Below are positions 53,038-61,350 of a stretch of 64,000 nt of DNA, one piece after another (position 1 is the first letter of the stretch; each line of letters starts with the position of its first letter). The notes under the pieces were generated by a model that did no database searches, had not been told where the DNA came from, and saw only the letters and a list, made by a program, of their open reading frames with translations. The position numbers were made by a program, and so were the translations under genes. Source of the DNA: Chitinophagaceae bacterium (GTDB taxonomy: Bacteria; Bacteroidota; Bacteroidia; Chitinophagales; Chitinophagaceae); the NCBI GenBank assembly GCA_019638615.1, contig JAHBTL010000034.1:1-64000 (forward strand). Direction: 5' to 3'.

Positions 53038-53892
53038 TTATTTTAACAATATGTTTAACAGAACTGTAATTGAAGTTACAATTGTTGCAAAAGTTGCAAC
53101 CAGTGCGAGGTTCCGGGCATTAGTTTGTTCAGACACTCCCGGTTTTTTAGGGTTAGATTTTACAAGTACTATATCATTTTGATGCAAATAGTAGTATGGA
53201 GACAATAGTACATCGGGCTTACTTACATCTAATATTCCAAAACTTCTTATGCCATTTTCTTCCCGAATTACCATGATACTGTCTTTTAGGCCATATATTG
53301 TCATATCTCCTGCCATACCTAATGCCTCTAATATGCTAATTTTTTCTCCTGGAACGGAGAAGACTCCCTGCTTAGCTACTTCGCCCAAAACAGTAAATTT
53401 GTAATTTAAAAACTTAATATTACAATAAGGATTTTTAAGATATTGTGTTAACTTCTCCTGTATACTGTTTGCCAGCTCCGTTTTTGTAAGGCCTTCAGCT
53501 TTTATCGCTCCTATTGAATGAAGACGTATATTACCCTGCACGTCCACCAGGTACCCCGGCATATTTTGCCCTGAAACACCAGAAACGCCTGATAGTGCAG
53601 CTCCGGTCATACCGGACTCTGCAGTTAAAGACCCTGTCATTTGCTGGTTGAAAGCGGCTGAGGCTGCTGCATTGTCGCTAAATACGGATATTCCTATTAA
53701 ATCTCCTTTCTGAATCACCGGCTCAGGAATATTAATCTGACTCAACGCTGCCGTATCAAACGGACCTTGCAGATACTGTACCTGCTTTTGCGTACGGCAG
53801 GAAAAAAGCAGGAGAAGAAAAAGGAGAACAATGCCGGAATAAGCCCTTAAAACAAGGCTATGTGGCTTCAGGGTGGGGGGATGGATTCTCAT
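53038..53892 (-). CDS. wza: Wza/BexD-type polysaccharide export lipoprotein
   Basis: A 284-residue protein with a lipoprotein signal ending LLLFSCRTQ, a Poly_export domain (IPEPVIQKGDLIGISVFSD) and an SLBB-type part (FTVLGEVAKQGVFSVPGEKISILEALGMAGDM). It ends with a hydrophobic helix (ALVATFATIVTSITVLLNILL), as in outer-membrane export channels. It forms the outer-membrane pore for the polymer. It is the second gene of the main operon, 54 nt after upxY in transcription order. Confidence 0.93.
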   Translation of the reverse strand: MRIHPPTLKPHSLVLRAYSGIVLLFLLLLFSCRTQKQVQYLQGPFDTAALSQINIPEPVIQKGDLIGISVFSDNAAASAAFNQQMTGSLTAESGMTGAALSGVSGVSGQNMPGYLVDVQGNIRLHSIGAIKAEGLTKTELANSIQEKLTQYLKNPYCNIKFLNYKFTVLGEVAKQGVFSVPGEKISILEALGMAGDMTIYGLKDSIMVIREENGIRSFGILDVSKPDVLLSPYYYLHQNDIVLVKSNPKKPGVSEQTNARNLALVATFATIVTSITVLLNILLK

Positions 53893-53946
53893 GAATGTAT
53901 TGGTTGGTTTTATTCATATGACGTTGTAGTAAATGCTGTATCGCTG

Positions 53947-54444
53947 TTACATTACCTGTATCTCATTCCTGCCCAGGCTGGCAGTGAGTTTAAATCCCAG
54001 GCTTTCCAATATGACCTGAACTTTGTTTTTTTCCGAGCGTACCACGATGCCCTCTTCATTCATTAAAACACCACTCATGATCTTGATCCGTTGATTGGGT
54101 ATCAGCCTGATTGGCTCCGCCGTTACGTATTCGTAATCGTTTAAAAATTTACGGATGGTGCTGATCTCCTGCTCAGGTATTACCGCCGGCTTATTGTTCC
54201 AGTAAACAAAATTTACCACCCCCGGTATCATCCGCACTTTTTTCATTTCATCGCCGCTTACCTGCACAAATACATACGATTTGAAAAGCGGTTCGTTTAT
54301 GATCTTATACCGGTCGCTCCATTTTTTGCGCACTTTGTTTAAAGGACAGTACGCGATAATTCCTTTTTCTTCTAACCGGGCAAATATCTTTTTTTCCCAT
54401 CTCGGTTTGGTGTACACCGCATGCCAGTTTCTTGCTTCGTTCAT
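53947..54444 (-). CDS. upxY: UpxY-type NusG-like transcription antiterminator
   Basis: A 165-residue NusG paralogue. The NGN domain starts NWHAVYTKPRWEKKIFARLEE-like (residues 6-25) with PLFKSYVFVQVS and IPGVVNFVYWNNKPAVIP; the C-terminal KOW domain begins near residue 115 (NQRIKIMSGVLMNEEGIVV). In Bacteroides such specialised NusG proteins are encoded first in each capsule operon and load on RNA polymerase at the 5' leader to prevent early termination in the long operon. Its position as the first gene of a 36-kb operon, with a 270-nt leader, fits exactly. No UpxZ-like inhibitor gene follows it. Confidence 0.93.
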   Translation of the reverse strand: MNEARNWHAVYTKPRWEKKIFARLEEKGIIAYCPLNKVRKKWSDRYKIINEPLFKSYVFVQVSGDEMKKVRMIPGVVNFVYWNNKPAVIPEQEISTIRKFLNDYEYVTAEPIRLIPNQRIKIMSGVLMNEEGIVVRSEKNKVQVILESLGFKLTASLGRNEIQVM

Positions 54445-54493
54445 GCCCTGTAGTTATTAATAAAATATCCGTCAATTGTAAACCATTGTATTT

Positions 54494-54512
54494 CTCGCAC
54501 GGCTTCGCCCTC
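54494..54512 (-). promoter_or_regulatory. ops-like leader element (tentative)
   Basis: On the minus strand, about 50 nt before upxY, the leader reads GAGGGCGAAGCCGTGCGAG. It partly resembles the enterobacterial ops/JUMPstart core GGCGGTAGCGTGC but needs gaps to align, and it can also fold as a small GGC/GCC hairpin. It is a candidate pause or loading site only. Confidence 0.25.
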
Positions 54513-54720
54513 TCAGTCCCATCTTTCCTGTACTGTTTACCTTTTTTGATTGAGACTATATCCTGCCGCTCCGGAAAAAAGCACATTCTGTTTTAATGCT
54601 GGATTTCTGATATTCATCTTAAGTCCGGTTTTTCAAATTGTGCCTTTTTACACAGCAGGAACAAGAACTCAAACAAACTCAAGCGTTTATAACAACGCGG
54701 GTACTCGTTTTTTCGTATGG

Positions 54721-54748
54721 CAAATATAGATTTTATAAAGATTCGCAA
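54721..54748 (-). promoter_or_regulatory. promoter of the main polysaccharide operon
   Basis: On the minus strand a TTG (54748-54746) is followed by a 17-nt spacer and TATATTTG (54728-54721), an exact TAnnTTTG match. Transcription would start near 54715, giving a leader of about 270 nt before upxY. This long leader is unlike the near-leaderless promoters elsewhere in the window and is the expected substrate for the UpxY protein. Confidence 0.65.
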
Positions 54749-54837
54749 CCAATACTTAAAGAAAACGATCGCGTATATTTATAAATTGGTGCTGCCGGGG
54801 TTTCAACAGAGCGCATTCCAGATTTTCGTACCATTTT

Positions 54838-54872
54838 CCTCTCTTCCCGCCCCCATGCGGGATACGGAGAGG
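54838..54872. terminator. hairpin between the wbp genes and the main promoter
   Basis: Two stacked stems, CCTCTC with GAGAGG (outer, 6 bp) and CCCGC with GCGGG (inner, 5 bp), separated by a small internal loop. It lies just downstream of the wbpI remnant, so it can end the short wbpD-wbpB transcript before the main operon promoter. The sequence AGAGGGGATGG-type tail looks like a dispersed repeat. Confidence 0.5.
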
Positions 54873-54925
54873 GGATGGCAGTGGTGAGGTCAACTTAAAT
54901 AAGCGAAATCCGGAATACGACCGTT

Positions 54926-55219
54926 TCAATAGCCAAATCTTTGTTTTACTATTTCTGCAATTTCCGGGGAAGCTGTACCATTTCCGTACAATGGTTTCCA
55001 GGACGAGGTGGGTACATTTTTTATTTTAGATGAAATGTCACCTTCCTTTGCTGAAGCAAGTTGATTCCAACGGCCATCAAGCATTTCTACCCACTCTGTT
55101 GCGTTGTGCCATATTACACATGATTTTTTTGCCCAATAGGTCTCTTTTTGCAATTGTTTTACGGCTTTTTCAGATGGACAAAAATAACATTTCTGCCAAA
55201 TAGTCTGTAACGACCCTGT
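54926..55219 (-). pseudogene. C-terminal remnant of a WbpI-like UDP-GlcNAc 2-epimerase
   Basis: A frame of 97 codons with no ATG, opening directly after a stop codon 12 nt from the wbpB-like gene. Its peptide matches the last quarter of non-hydrolysing UDP-N-acetylglucosamine 2-epimerases of the WbpI type: QKETYWAKKSCVI, NATEWVEMLDGRWNQLA and LYGNGTASPEIAEIV line up with family QKEAYxxKKPCVxxRxxTEWVExxxxGWN and YGDGxASexI. The SGG preceding QKE is lost (AVKQL), and the first ~270 codons are missing. In Pseudomonas, WbpI epimerises UDP-GlcNAc3NAcA to the manno form, and its gene belongs to the same pathway as wbpB and wbpD. A gene lost by internal deletion is the simplest reading. Confidence 0.75.
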
Positions 55220-55231
55220 TTACCTCTTCAT

Positions 55232-56248
55232 TTATTTTTTCAGATTATAAATTCTTTCAATGATCTCCACCACTTTCAATCCTTCCAGGGCATTGGTGGT
55301 AATGGGTGAACGTTCCTTGAGCACATCCACCACATTTTCAAAAATATAATGATGATTGGCCGCCGAACCTTTGTAAGGCCCGTAATCATTGGGCGGGTTG
55401 GCAGGAGGAAGCTCCGGCATTACATAGTCTTTAATATGACAATATTCTACCTCATTCATATACTGCCCTCCCACTTTTACAGAGCCATTTTCCGCGATAA
55501 CGGTAATGCTGCTTTCCAGGTTTTTGTTCCAGCAGGACGTGGAATAGGACAGATTCCCTTTTCCGCCGTTCACAAAATCAAATTGCACAAAACCTGAATC
55601 TTCAAATTCAATTGAGTTTTCGTGATTGAAATTGGCAAACCGACCTTCAATATGAGCGATATCGCCAAACAGCCAAAACATAATATCGATAAAGTGCGAA
55701 AACTGCGTAAACAAAGTGCCGCCATCCAGTTTTTGGGTGCCATGCCAGTTGCCGGGCGTATAATATCTTTCGTCCCTGTTCCAGTAGCAATTGATCTGTA
55801 CTATGAAGACTTTGCCCAGTATTCCTTTTAAAAGAATATCCTTCAGCCAAACAGCAGTTGGGGAATAGCGGTTTTGCATAATGCAAAACACTTGCTTGTG
55901 CTGGTGCAAAGCTTCATAAATGATCTTTTCGCAACCCGCTTTGGTTAAGGCCATCGGTTTTTCAATCAGTACATGTTTTCCCGCTTTTAGTCCCAAAAGC
56001 GCATGTTCTTCATGAAATCCATTGGGAGTTGCAATACTGAGTACGTCAAAATCAACACCCGATTTCAGCATATCCTCCACCGAACAATAATAAGAAACCT
56101 TTTGGTCGATCCTCAAATCCTCCCAAGGCATAGTGTCACATCCTGCAACCCATTCGCATTCGCTATTTTGAGCAACCATTGCAGCATGGCGTTTACCAAT
56201 ATGCCCCAGTCCTGCAATAGCGAACTTAATTTTTCCGCCTTCTTTCAT
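55232..56248 (-). CDS. wbpB: WbpB/WlbA-like UDP-GlcNAcA 3-dehydrogenase
   Basis: A 338-residue Gfo/Idh/MocA protein without a signal peptide. The Rossmann part reads [17 protein letters not shown], then [11 protein letters not shown], and the C-terminal domain has [12 protein letters not shown] and [21 protein letters not shown]. This matches WbpB/WlbA, which oxidise C3 of UDP-N-acetylglucosaminuronate so that an aminotransferase (WbpE) can add the 3-amino group. The aminotransferase gene and the UDP-GlcNAc 6-dehydrogenase gene (wbpA) are not in the window. It overlaps the acetyltransferase gene by 4 nt. Confidence 0.88.
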   Translation of the reverse strand: MKEGGKIKFAIAGLGHIGKRHAAMVAQNSECEWVAGCDTMPWEDLRIDQKVSYYCSVEDMLKSGVDFDVLSIATPNGFHEEHALLGLKAGKHVLIEKPMALTKAGCEKIIYEALHQHKQVFCIMQNRYSPTAVWLKDILLKGILGKVFIVQINCYWNRDERYYTPGNWHGTQKLDGGTLFTQFSHFIDIMFWLFGDIAHIEGRFANFNHENSIEFEDSGFVQFDFVNGGKGNLSYSTSCWNKNLESSITVIAENGSVKVGGQYMNEVEYCHIKDYVMPELPPANPPNDYGPYKGSAANHHYIFENVVDVLKERSPITTNALEGLKVVEIIERIYNLKK

Positions 56249-56817
56249 TTTTCAGCAATTACATTTTGGTCTTTCAATATGTATTTTTCTTTCGTTTCCG
56301 GGCAATACGCTATTCCCTCTGCATTAAACTTTAATTTTTGCCCGTTTTTACTCATCCAGCCAATTTGTTTTGCCGGATTCCCCACCACCAACGCATAGGC
56401 CGGGACCGGTTTTGTAATCACCGCCCCTGCACCTATAAATGCATACTCGCCTATTTCGTATCCACAAACAACTGTAGCGTTTGCACCAATTGTCGCCCCC
56501 TTGCGTACAATGGTTTTTTTGTATTCATCTTTCCTGGAAACCGCGCTCCGCGGGTTGAAAACATTGGTAAATACCATAGAAGGTCCCAGAAATACATCAT
56601 CTTCACAAATAACACCCGTATAAATAGATACGTTATTCTGCACCTTTACATTATTGCCCAATACTACCTGGGGCGACACCACTACATTTTGACCTATATT
56701 GCAATTTTCGCCAATCGAACAGCCTGGCATGATATGAGAAAAATGCCAGATCCTGGTATCGTTTCCTATAGTGCTCCCTTCATCAATAACTGCGGTAGGA
56801 TGAGCGAAATAAGGCAT
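56245..56817 (-). CDS. wbpD: WbpD/WlbB-like 3-N-acetyltransferase
   Basis: A 190-residue left-handed beta-helix protein with hexapeptide repeats throughout: [60 protein letters not shown] and [20 protein letters not shown]. This is the WbpD/WlbB pattern; these enzymes N-acetylate C3 of UDP-GlcNAc3NA. First gene of the short minus-strand operon wbpD-wbpB-(wbpI remnant). A TACATTTG box at 56889-56896 would start a 66-nt leader. Confidence 0.9.
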   Translation of the reverse strand: MPYFAHPTAVIDEGSTIGNDTRIWHFSHIMPGCSIGENCNIGQNVVVSPQVVLGNNVKVQNNVSIYTGVICEDDVFLGPSMVFTNVFNPRSAVSRKDEYKKTIVRKGATIGANATVVCGYEIGEYAFIGAGAVITKPVPAYALVVGNPAKQIGWMSKNGQKLKFNAEGIAYCPETKEKYILKDQNVIAEK

Positions 56818-56888
56818 AAGTGGTCGCGTTCTCTTTAAAAATTCACATTTTAATCAAACTCAGCAGTTTATAACGGCTTTTTGCAACG

Positions 56889-56896
56889 CAAATGTA
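56889..56896 (-). promoter_or_regulatory. -7 promoter element of the wbpD-wbpB operon
   Basis: On the minus strand this reads TACATTTG, an exact TAnnTTTG match, about 70 bases before ATG 56817. Confidence 0.5.
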
Positions 56897-57008
56897 TGCG
56901 TTAAATGCATTTATTCTGTAAAAGAGTTTTTCAGGCTTTTTATGAGTTGATCCACTCTCACATTTCAATCTTTTTATCCTAATTTTAATTTCCACCATCA
57001 CAACCAGT

Positions 57009-57368
57009 ATGTATACCGATTTCAGTGAATTCTTAAAAAAGAACAAAACCCTGCTCAAGGAATATATGGAGGTGCGACTGGAGCTGCTCCGGCTGCAGGG
57101 GGTGAAGCTGCTGTCCAAATCACTGAGCCTGTTTATCTGGATCACCATTGTACTTTTCCTCGTTTTTTTTATTTTGCTTTTCCTCGGAATTTTGTTTGCA
57201 TTGTGGATAGCCGAGATCAGTAACAGCAATATTATCGGCTTTGCCAGTGCCGCGGGGGTATTTGTACTATTGCTGGGCATAGTAATTATTTTCAGGAAAA
57301 AATTGTTCCAGGAGCCTGTCAGCCGGCTGATTATCCGGGAAACGCTGGACCAGGAAGATGAAGAATAA
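57009..57368 (+). CDS. phage-holin-like (DUF1469-type) membrane protein
   Basis: A 119-residue protein with a charged N-terminal amphipathic helix (residues 1-35), two closely spaced membrane helices (about 40-65 and 75-95) and a short acidic tail. This matches the Phage_holin_3_6/DUF1469 group, which are chromosomal housekeeping proteins despite the name. No phage genes are nearby. It is followed after 11 nt by another small gene, so the two probably form an operon. Confidence 0.78.
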   Translation: MYTDFSEFLKKNKTLLKEYMEVRLELLRLQGVKLLSKSLSLFIWITIVLFLVFFILLFLGILFALWIAEISNSNIIGFASAAGVFVLLLGIVIIFRKKLFQEPVSRLIIRETLDQEDEE

Positions 57369-57379
57369 AAAATTGAACG

Positions 57380-57691
57380 ATGGCAACCAATAAGCCCAAT
57401 ATTTATGATATGAGCTCGCTCGATGCCGAAATACGGCGACTGAAAACCCGTTGCCGGGAAATGGAGGCGGAGCTTGACAACAACATGGATGCATTGAAGG
57501 AAAACTATGGTTCGATGGCTTTTAACAGCATCATTGGCAACCGGCTGCGAAGCCTCCCTTTGCTGGGGTCTGTAGCCGGCGCCCTGCTCGGGAACCCCAA
57601 AGTACAGGCGGTCATTCAAGCTTTTTTTGAAAAGGTCTTCAACCGGGGATCAGGCATAGCGGAAAGATGGATAACGAGGGTCTTTAGATAG
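57380..57691 (+). CDS. hypothetical protein with N-terminal coiled coil
   Basis: A 103-residue protein. Residues 12-48 are predicted to be a charged helix or coiled coil (DAEIRRLKTRCREMEAELDN), and the rest is amphipathic with Gly-rich turns (LLGSVAGALLGNPKVQ). No clear membrane helix or catalytic motif. It follows the holin-like gene by 11 nt, and similar gene pairs are seen in related bacteria, so a common envelope-related role is plausible. Function unknown. Confidence 0.65.
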   Translation: MATNKPNIYDMSSLDAEIRRLKTRCREMEAELDNNMDALKENYGSMAFNSIIGNRLRSLPLLGSVAGALLGNPKVQAVIQAFFEKVFNRGSGIAERWITRVFR

Positions 57692-57855
57692 TTGCAAGTT
57701 ACAGGGTGCAGGTGAGATTTCCTGATTTCTGGTTTGGCTCCGAACATTCGGAGTCTAATCTGAATAGAAGATGCCGGGTATTAGACACATGGCACTGATA
57801 GCTGACTGCTGATAGCTGATACCTGACAGCTGATAGCTCACACCCACATTTTCAC
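57690..57855. repeat. word-like degenerate repeats
   Basis: The gap contains GTTGCAAGTTACAGGGTGCAGG and a run of GATAGCTGACTGCTGATAGC, GATACCTGACAGC and GATAGCTCAC words. They are of the same type as those at 12629-12860 and 13440-13625. Confidence 0.55.
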
Positions 57856-57887
57856 ATTTCCATAGGCTTGCTCCCGGTTGAAATGCT

Positions 57888-57895
57888 TATCTTTA
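57888..57895 (+). promoter_or_regulatory. -7 promoter element of the DUF4834-like gene
   Basis: TATCTTTA differs from TAnnTTTG only in the last base. A TTG at 57868-57870 lies 17 nt upstream, and ATG 57904 follows eight bases after the box. Confidence 0.45.
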
Positions 57896-57903
57896 CTTCA
57901 ATC

Positions 57904-58161
57904 ATGGATATGCTAAAGTTTATTTTTTATATATTGCTGGGGTATGTTTTGTATCGTTTTATTACCGGATTTGTAATCCCTGTTTTTAAAGCAGGGGGGC
58001 AGATCAAAAAACAATTTAACGAGATGCAGCAACGCATGCAAGACCAGATGGAACGGGAAAATACTTCTGCTTCTTTCCGCTCTCCCTCCTCTCATAATCC
58101 CCCAAAATCGACCCATAAAGCCGACGAAGGAGAATATATTGATTTTGAAGAAGTGAAATAG
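57904..58161 (+). CDS. DUF4834-like small membrane protein
   Basis: An 85-residue protein with one N-terminal membrane helix (about 4-24), a Lys/Gln-rich helix (QIKKQFNEMQQRMQDQMERE) and a C-terminal segment with the family-typical ending GEYIDFEEVK. This arrangement matches DUF4834, a family seen mainly in Bacteroidota and of unknown role. The frame starts at a TTG (57868), but ATG 57904 follows a promoter-like box and gives the family length. ATG 57910 is an alternative. Confidence 0.75.
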   Translation: MDMLKFIFYILLGYVLYRFITGFVIPVFKAGGQIKKQFNEMQQRMQDQMERENTSASFRSPSSHNPPKSTHKADEGEYIDFEEVK

Positions 58162-58203
58162 CGTAAATTCGCTCTCCTTTTTCACCTCATATAATAAAAA
58201 AAT

Positions 58204-59616
58204 ATGGCTGATCAATTATTCGACTTTGGATTAATAGGGCTGGGCGTAATGGGCCGCAACTTTCTTTTAAATATGGCCGACCATGGCTTCGCGGTAATAG
58301 GATACAACAGGAGCCCGCAAAGGGTTACGGACCTGGAGAATGAAATTGTACCAGGTACTACTATTAAAGGAACTTCAGATCTCTCTTTATTTGTAAAAGA
58401 GCTGAAATCGCCCAGGAAAATCATGATGCTGGTACAGGCCGGTAAAGCTGTTGATGCCGTGCTGGAAGAATTAATTCCCCTGTTGGATAAAGGTGATATT
58501 GTAATAGACGGCGGCAATTCCCACTATACAGATACTGTACGCAGGGTAAAGTATATGGAAGAAAAAGGCTTTAAGTTCTTTGGAATGGGCGTTTCGGGTG
58601 GTGAAGAAGGGGCAAGAAGAGGGCCAAGCATCATGCCCGGCGGCGACCCGGATGCTTATCCGCACATCAGGCCCATGCTGGAGGCGGTTTCCGCTAAAGT
58701 AAATGGCGAACCCTGCGTAGCCCACCTGGGTAAAGGTGCAGCAGGGCACTACGTAAAAATGGTGCACAATGGCATTGAATATGGCATTATGCAACTGATC
58801 AGCGAAGTATACGATGTGTTACACCGTGGTTACGGATTAACCAACGACGAACTGCATAAAGTATTCAAAGACTGGAATGATGGCGAACTGCAGTCTTTCC
58901 TGGTGGAAATTACCAGGGATATATTCCTGAAAAACGACGATAAAACCGGTAAAAAGCTGGTAGATGTCATCCTGGACAAGGCCGGATCGAAAGGTACGGG
59001 CAAATGGACCAGCCAGGATGCCATGGACCTGGGTATCGCCATCCCTACGATAGACGTAGCGGTAAGCATGCGTAACCTTTCGGCGTTAAAGCAGGAGCGG
59101 GTAGAGGCTTCAAAAGTATATCCTTCCAATATTAAAATAACCGGTGTTTCTAAAGAAGAGATTATTCAGCAGGCCAGGGAAGCGCTTTTCTTTGGCACAA
59201 TGATCAGCTACGCGCAGGGGTTAGCGCTGCTGTATGTGGCATCTAAAGAGTACGATATGGAAATTCCGTTACCGCAGGTTGTAAAGATCTGGAGAGGCGG
59301 ATGTATCATTCGCTCTACCTTACTGGAAGTGTTCTACCAGGCGTATGTTTCCAACCCTTCTTTGCCCAACATATTGCTCGACAATAACATAGCAGCGCTG
59401 TTGAAAGCAAGGGAGGCTAATACACGTAAGCTCATTGCCACTGCAGTGCAGGCGGGTATTCCCGTATCGGCCGTTAGCGTGTCGTTAGGCTATTTTGATG
59501 CGTACCGCAGCGAAACCATGCCCACCAACCTGATACAGGCTCAGCGTGACTTTTTTGGAGCGCATACCTTCCAGCGGGTGGATGAAGAGGGCATATTTCA
59601 CGCCCACTGGCAATAA
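58204..59616 (+). CDS. gnd: 6-phosphogluconate dehydrogenase, decarboxylating
   Basis: A 470-residue enzyme. The NADP-binding motif GLIGLGVMGRNFLLNMADHG is at 9-28, the substrate-binding signature GVSGGEEGARRGPSIMPGG is near 129-147, and KMVHNGIEYG contains the catalytic Lys and neighbouring residues. The C-terminal part ends QAQRDFFGAHTFQR. It makes ribulose-5-phosphate and CO2 from 6-phosphogluconate, the third step of the oxidative pentose phosphate branch. It is first in the gnd-zwf-pgl group. Confidence 0.97.
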   Translation: MADQLFDFGLIGLGVMGRNFLLNMADHGFAVIGYNRSPQRVTDLENEIVPGTTIKGTSDLSLFVKELKSPRKIMMLVQAGKAVDAVLEELIPLLDKGDIVIDGGNSHYTDTVRRVKYMEEKGFKFFGMGVSGGEEGARRGPSIMPGGDPDAYPHIRPMLEAVSAKVNGEPCVAHLGKGAAGHYVKMVHNGIEYGIMQLISEVYDVLHRGYGLTNDELHKVFKDWNDGELQSFLVEITRDIFLKNDDKTGKKLVDVILDKAGSKGTGKWTSQDAMDLGIAIPTIDVAVSMRNLSALKQERVEASKVYPSNIKITGVSKEEIIQQAREALFFGTMISYAQGLALLYVASKEYDMEIPLPQVVKIWRGGCIIRSTLLEVFYQAYVSNPSLPNILLDNNIAALLKAREANTRKLIATAVQAGIPVSAVSVSLGYFDAYRSETMPTNLIQAQRDFFGAHTFQRVDEEGIFHAHWQ

Positions 59617-59662
59617 CATGATGCTGAATAAATAATATTTCAACGATTTCGAACTTTCAGAT

Positions 59663-61177
59663 ATGCAACAACATAAACGTCCGCCGTCTTCATTGATCTT
59701 TATTTTCGGCGGAAGCGGAGACCTGAATCTCCGTAAGTTAAGCCCTGCTTTATACAATCTTTTTTTGGACGAATGGATGCCGGAAAAATTCGGTATAGTG
59801 GGTATTGGCCGCAGTGAATATTCCGACGAAAAGTACCGGGAACGCCTCCTGGATGGCATAAAAAAATTTTCACGTCGCAAGGAGGAAGACAACGGCAAAT
59901 GGGCTGAATTTTCGAAACATGTTACCTACCTGCAGATGGATGCCGAAGATGCGGGTGCTTATACGGCTATAGCGGATGTTGTGAAGGAAAAAGAAAAAGC
60001 GTTCGGCGAACATCCGAATGTGATTTTCTACCTGGCAGTAGCTCCGCAACTGGTGCCTGATATTGCCGGCAAGCTCGGACCGCTGAACATTTGCGCCGAC
60101 ACCAAATGTACGCGCATTGTAGTGGAAAAACCTTTTGGACACGATCTGAAAAGCGCGCAGGAGCTCAATCATCTGCTCAGTACCATGTTCGATGAAAACC
60201 AGATCTTCCGCATTGATCATTACCTGGGCAAGGAAACCGTTCAGAACATCCTGGCGCTACGCTTTGCGAATGCGCTGTTTGAGCCTATCTGGAACAGGAA
60301 TTACATCGAAAATGTACAGATCACCGCCTCCGAAACGGTAGGATCGGAAAGCCGGGGCGCCTATTATGAACAATCCGGCGCCCTGCGCGATATGGTACAG
60401 AACCACATCCTGCAACTGGTTTGCATGGTGGCGATGGAAGCCCCTGTATCATTCGATGCGAATGAAATACGGAATAAAAAGGTAGATGTGCTGAATGCTA
60501 TCCGTAAAATAAAACACGAAGAAGTGCAGGATTATGCGGTACGGGGACAGTATTCCGAAGGCTGGATGGAAGGGCAAAAAGTGCCGGGTTACCGCCAGGA
60601 AAAAAATGTGGATCCCCAATCGCCTGTCGACACATTTGCTGCCGTTAAGTTTTACATAGATAACTGGCGCTGGCAGGATGTTCCGTTTTATGTGCGTACC
60701 GGAAAACGCATGCAAACGAAAAGCACCATTATTACCATACAGTTCCGCCCGGCGCCGAATTATGCTTTTCCGCCGGAAGCAGCCGATACCTGGCGGCCTA
60801 ACAGGCTTACCATTAGTATTCAGCCGGAAATGGATATCCGGCTGCGCTTCCAGGCAAAACGCCCGGGCCAAAACCTCGTGTTAAGCCCGGTAGATATGAT
60901 ATTTAAGTATGATGACGCCTACGATGAGCATGAGCCGGAAGCATATGAAACCCTGCTGCTGGATGTGATGGAAGGAAATGCTACCCTGTTCATGCGTGCC
61001 GACCAGGTAGAAGCCGCCTGGAAAATCATCATGCCGATCCAGGAAACCTGGGAAAGCCGCGCCCCGGTTGATTTTCCCAACTATACACCGAACTCCTGGG
61101 GTCCCGGAGACGCCGACGCCCTGATTGCCAGGGATGGCTTTAACTGGGTAACATTGCCGCCGCCACACGAAGAATAG
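59663..61177 (+). CDS. zwf: glucose-6-phosphate 1-dehydrogenase
   Basis: A 504-residue enzyme with [20 protein letters not shown] at the coenzyme site (Rossmann GxxGDLxxRKL), [12 protein letters not shown], the active-site signature [13 protein letters not shown] with the catalytic His, and FYVRTGKRM. It oxidises glucose-6-phosphate to 6-phosphogluconolactone. The spacing to gnd is 46 nt. It supplies NADPH together with the flanking genes. Confidence 0.97.
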   Translation: MQQHKRPPSSLIFIFGGSGDLNLRKLSPALYNLFLDEWMPEKFGIVGIGRSEYSDEKYRERLLDGIKKFSRRKEEDNGKWAEFSKHVTYLQMDAEDAGAYTAIADVVKEKEKAFGEHPNVIFYLAVAPQLVPDIAGKLGPLNICADTKCTRIVVEKPFGHDLKSAQELNHLLSTMFDENQIFRIDHYLGKETVQNILALRFANALFEPIWNRNYIENVQITASETVGSESRGAYYEQSGALRDMVQNHILQLVCMVAMEAPVSFDANEIRNKKVDVLNAIRKIKHEEVQDYAVRGQYSEGWMEGQKVPGYRQEKNVDPQSPVDTFAAVKFYIDNWRWQDVPFYVRTGKRMQTKSTIITIQFRPAPNYAFPPEAADTWRPNRLTISIQPEMDIRLRFQAKRPGQNLVLSPVDMIFKYDDAYDEHEPEAYETLLLDVMEGNATLFMRADQVEAAWKIIMPIQETWESRAPVDFPNYTPNSWGPGDADALIARDGFNWVTLPPPHEE

Positions 61178-61350
61178 TGAGGTGAATTTGAAAATTGTTC
61201 AATTTGAAAATGATAGGGGAGGAATGCGGGAATTTGAAAAAGCAGGAGAATGAGAAATGAATCTGAAACGTTACGCCTGGAGTTTTCCTGATACCTTATG
61301 CCCAACAACCCTACACCTTTCACCCTGTACCTTACACCTTAAAAAAACAT

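Noticed and set aside
57009-57368. Prophage signal from the holin-like protein
   Set aside because: Proteins of this type are chromosomal in many bacteria and no other phage gene is found in the window.
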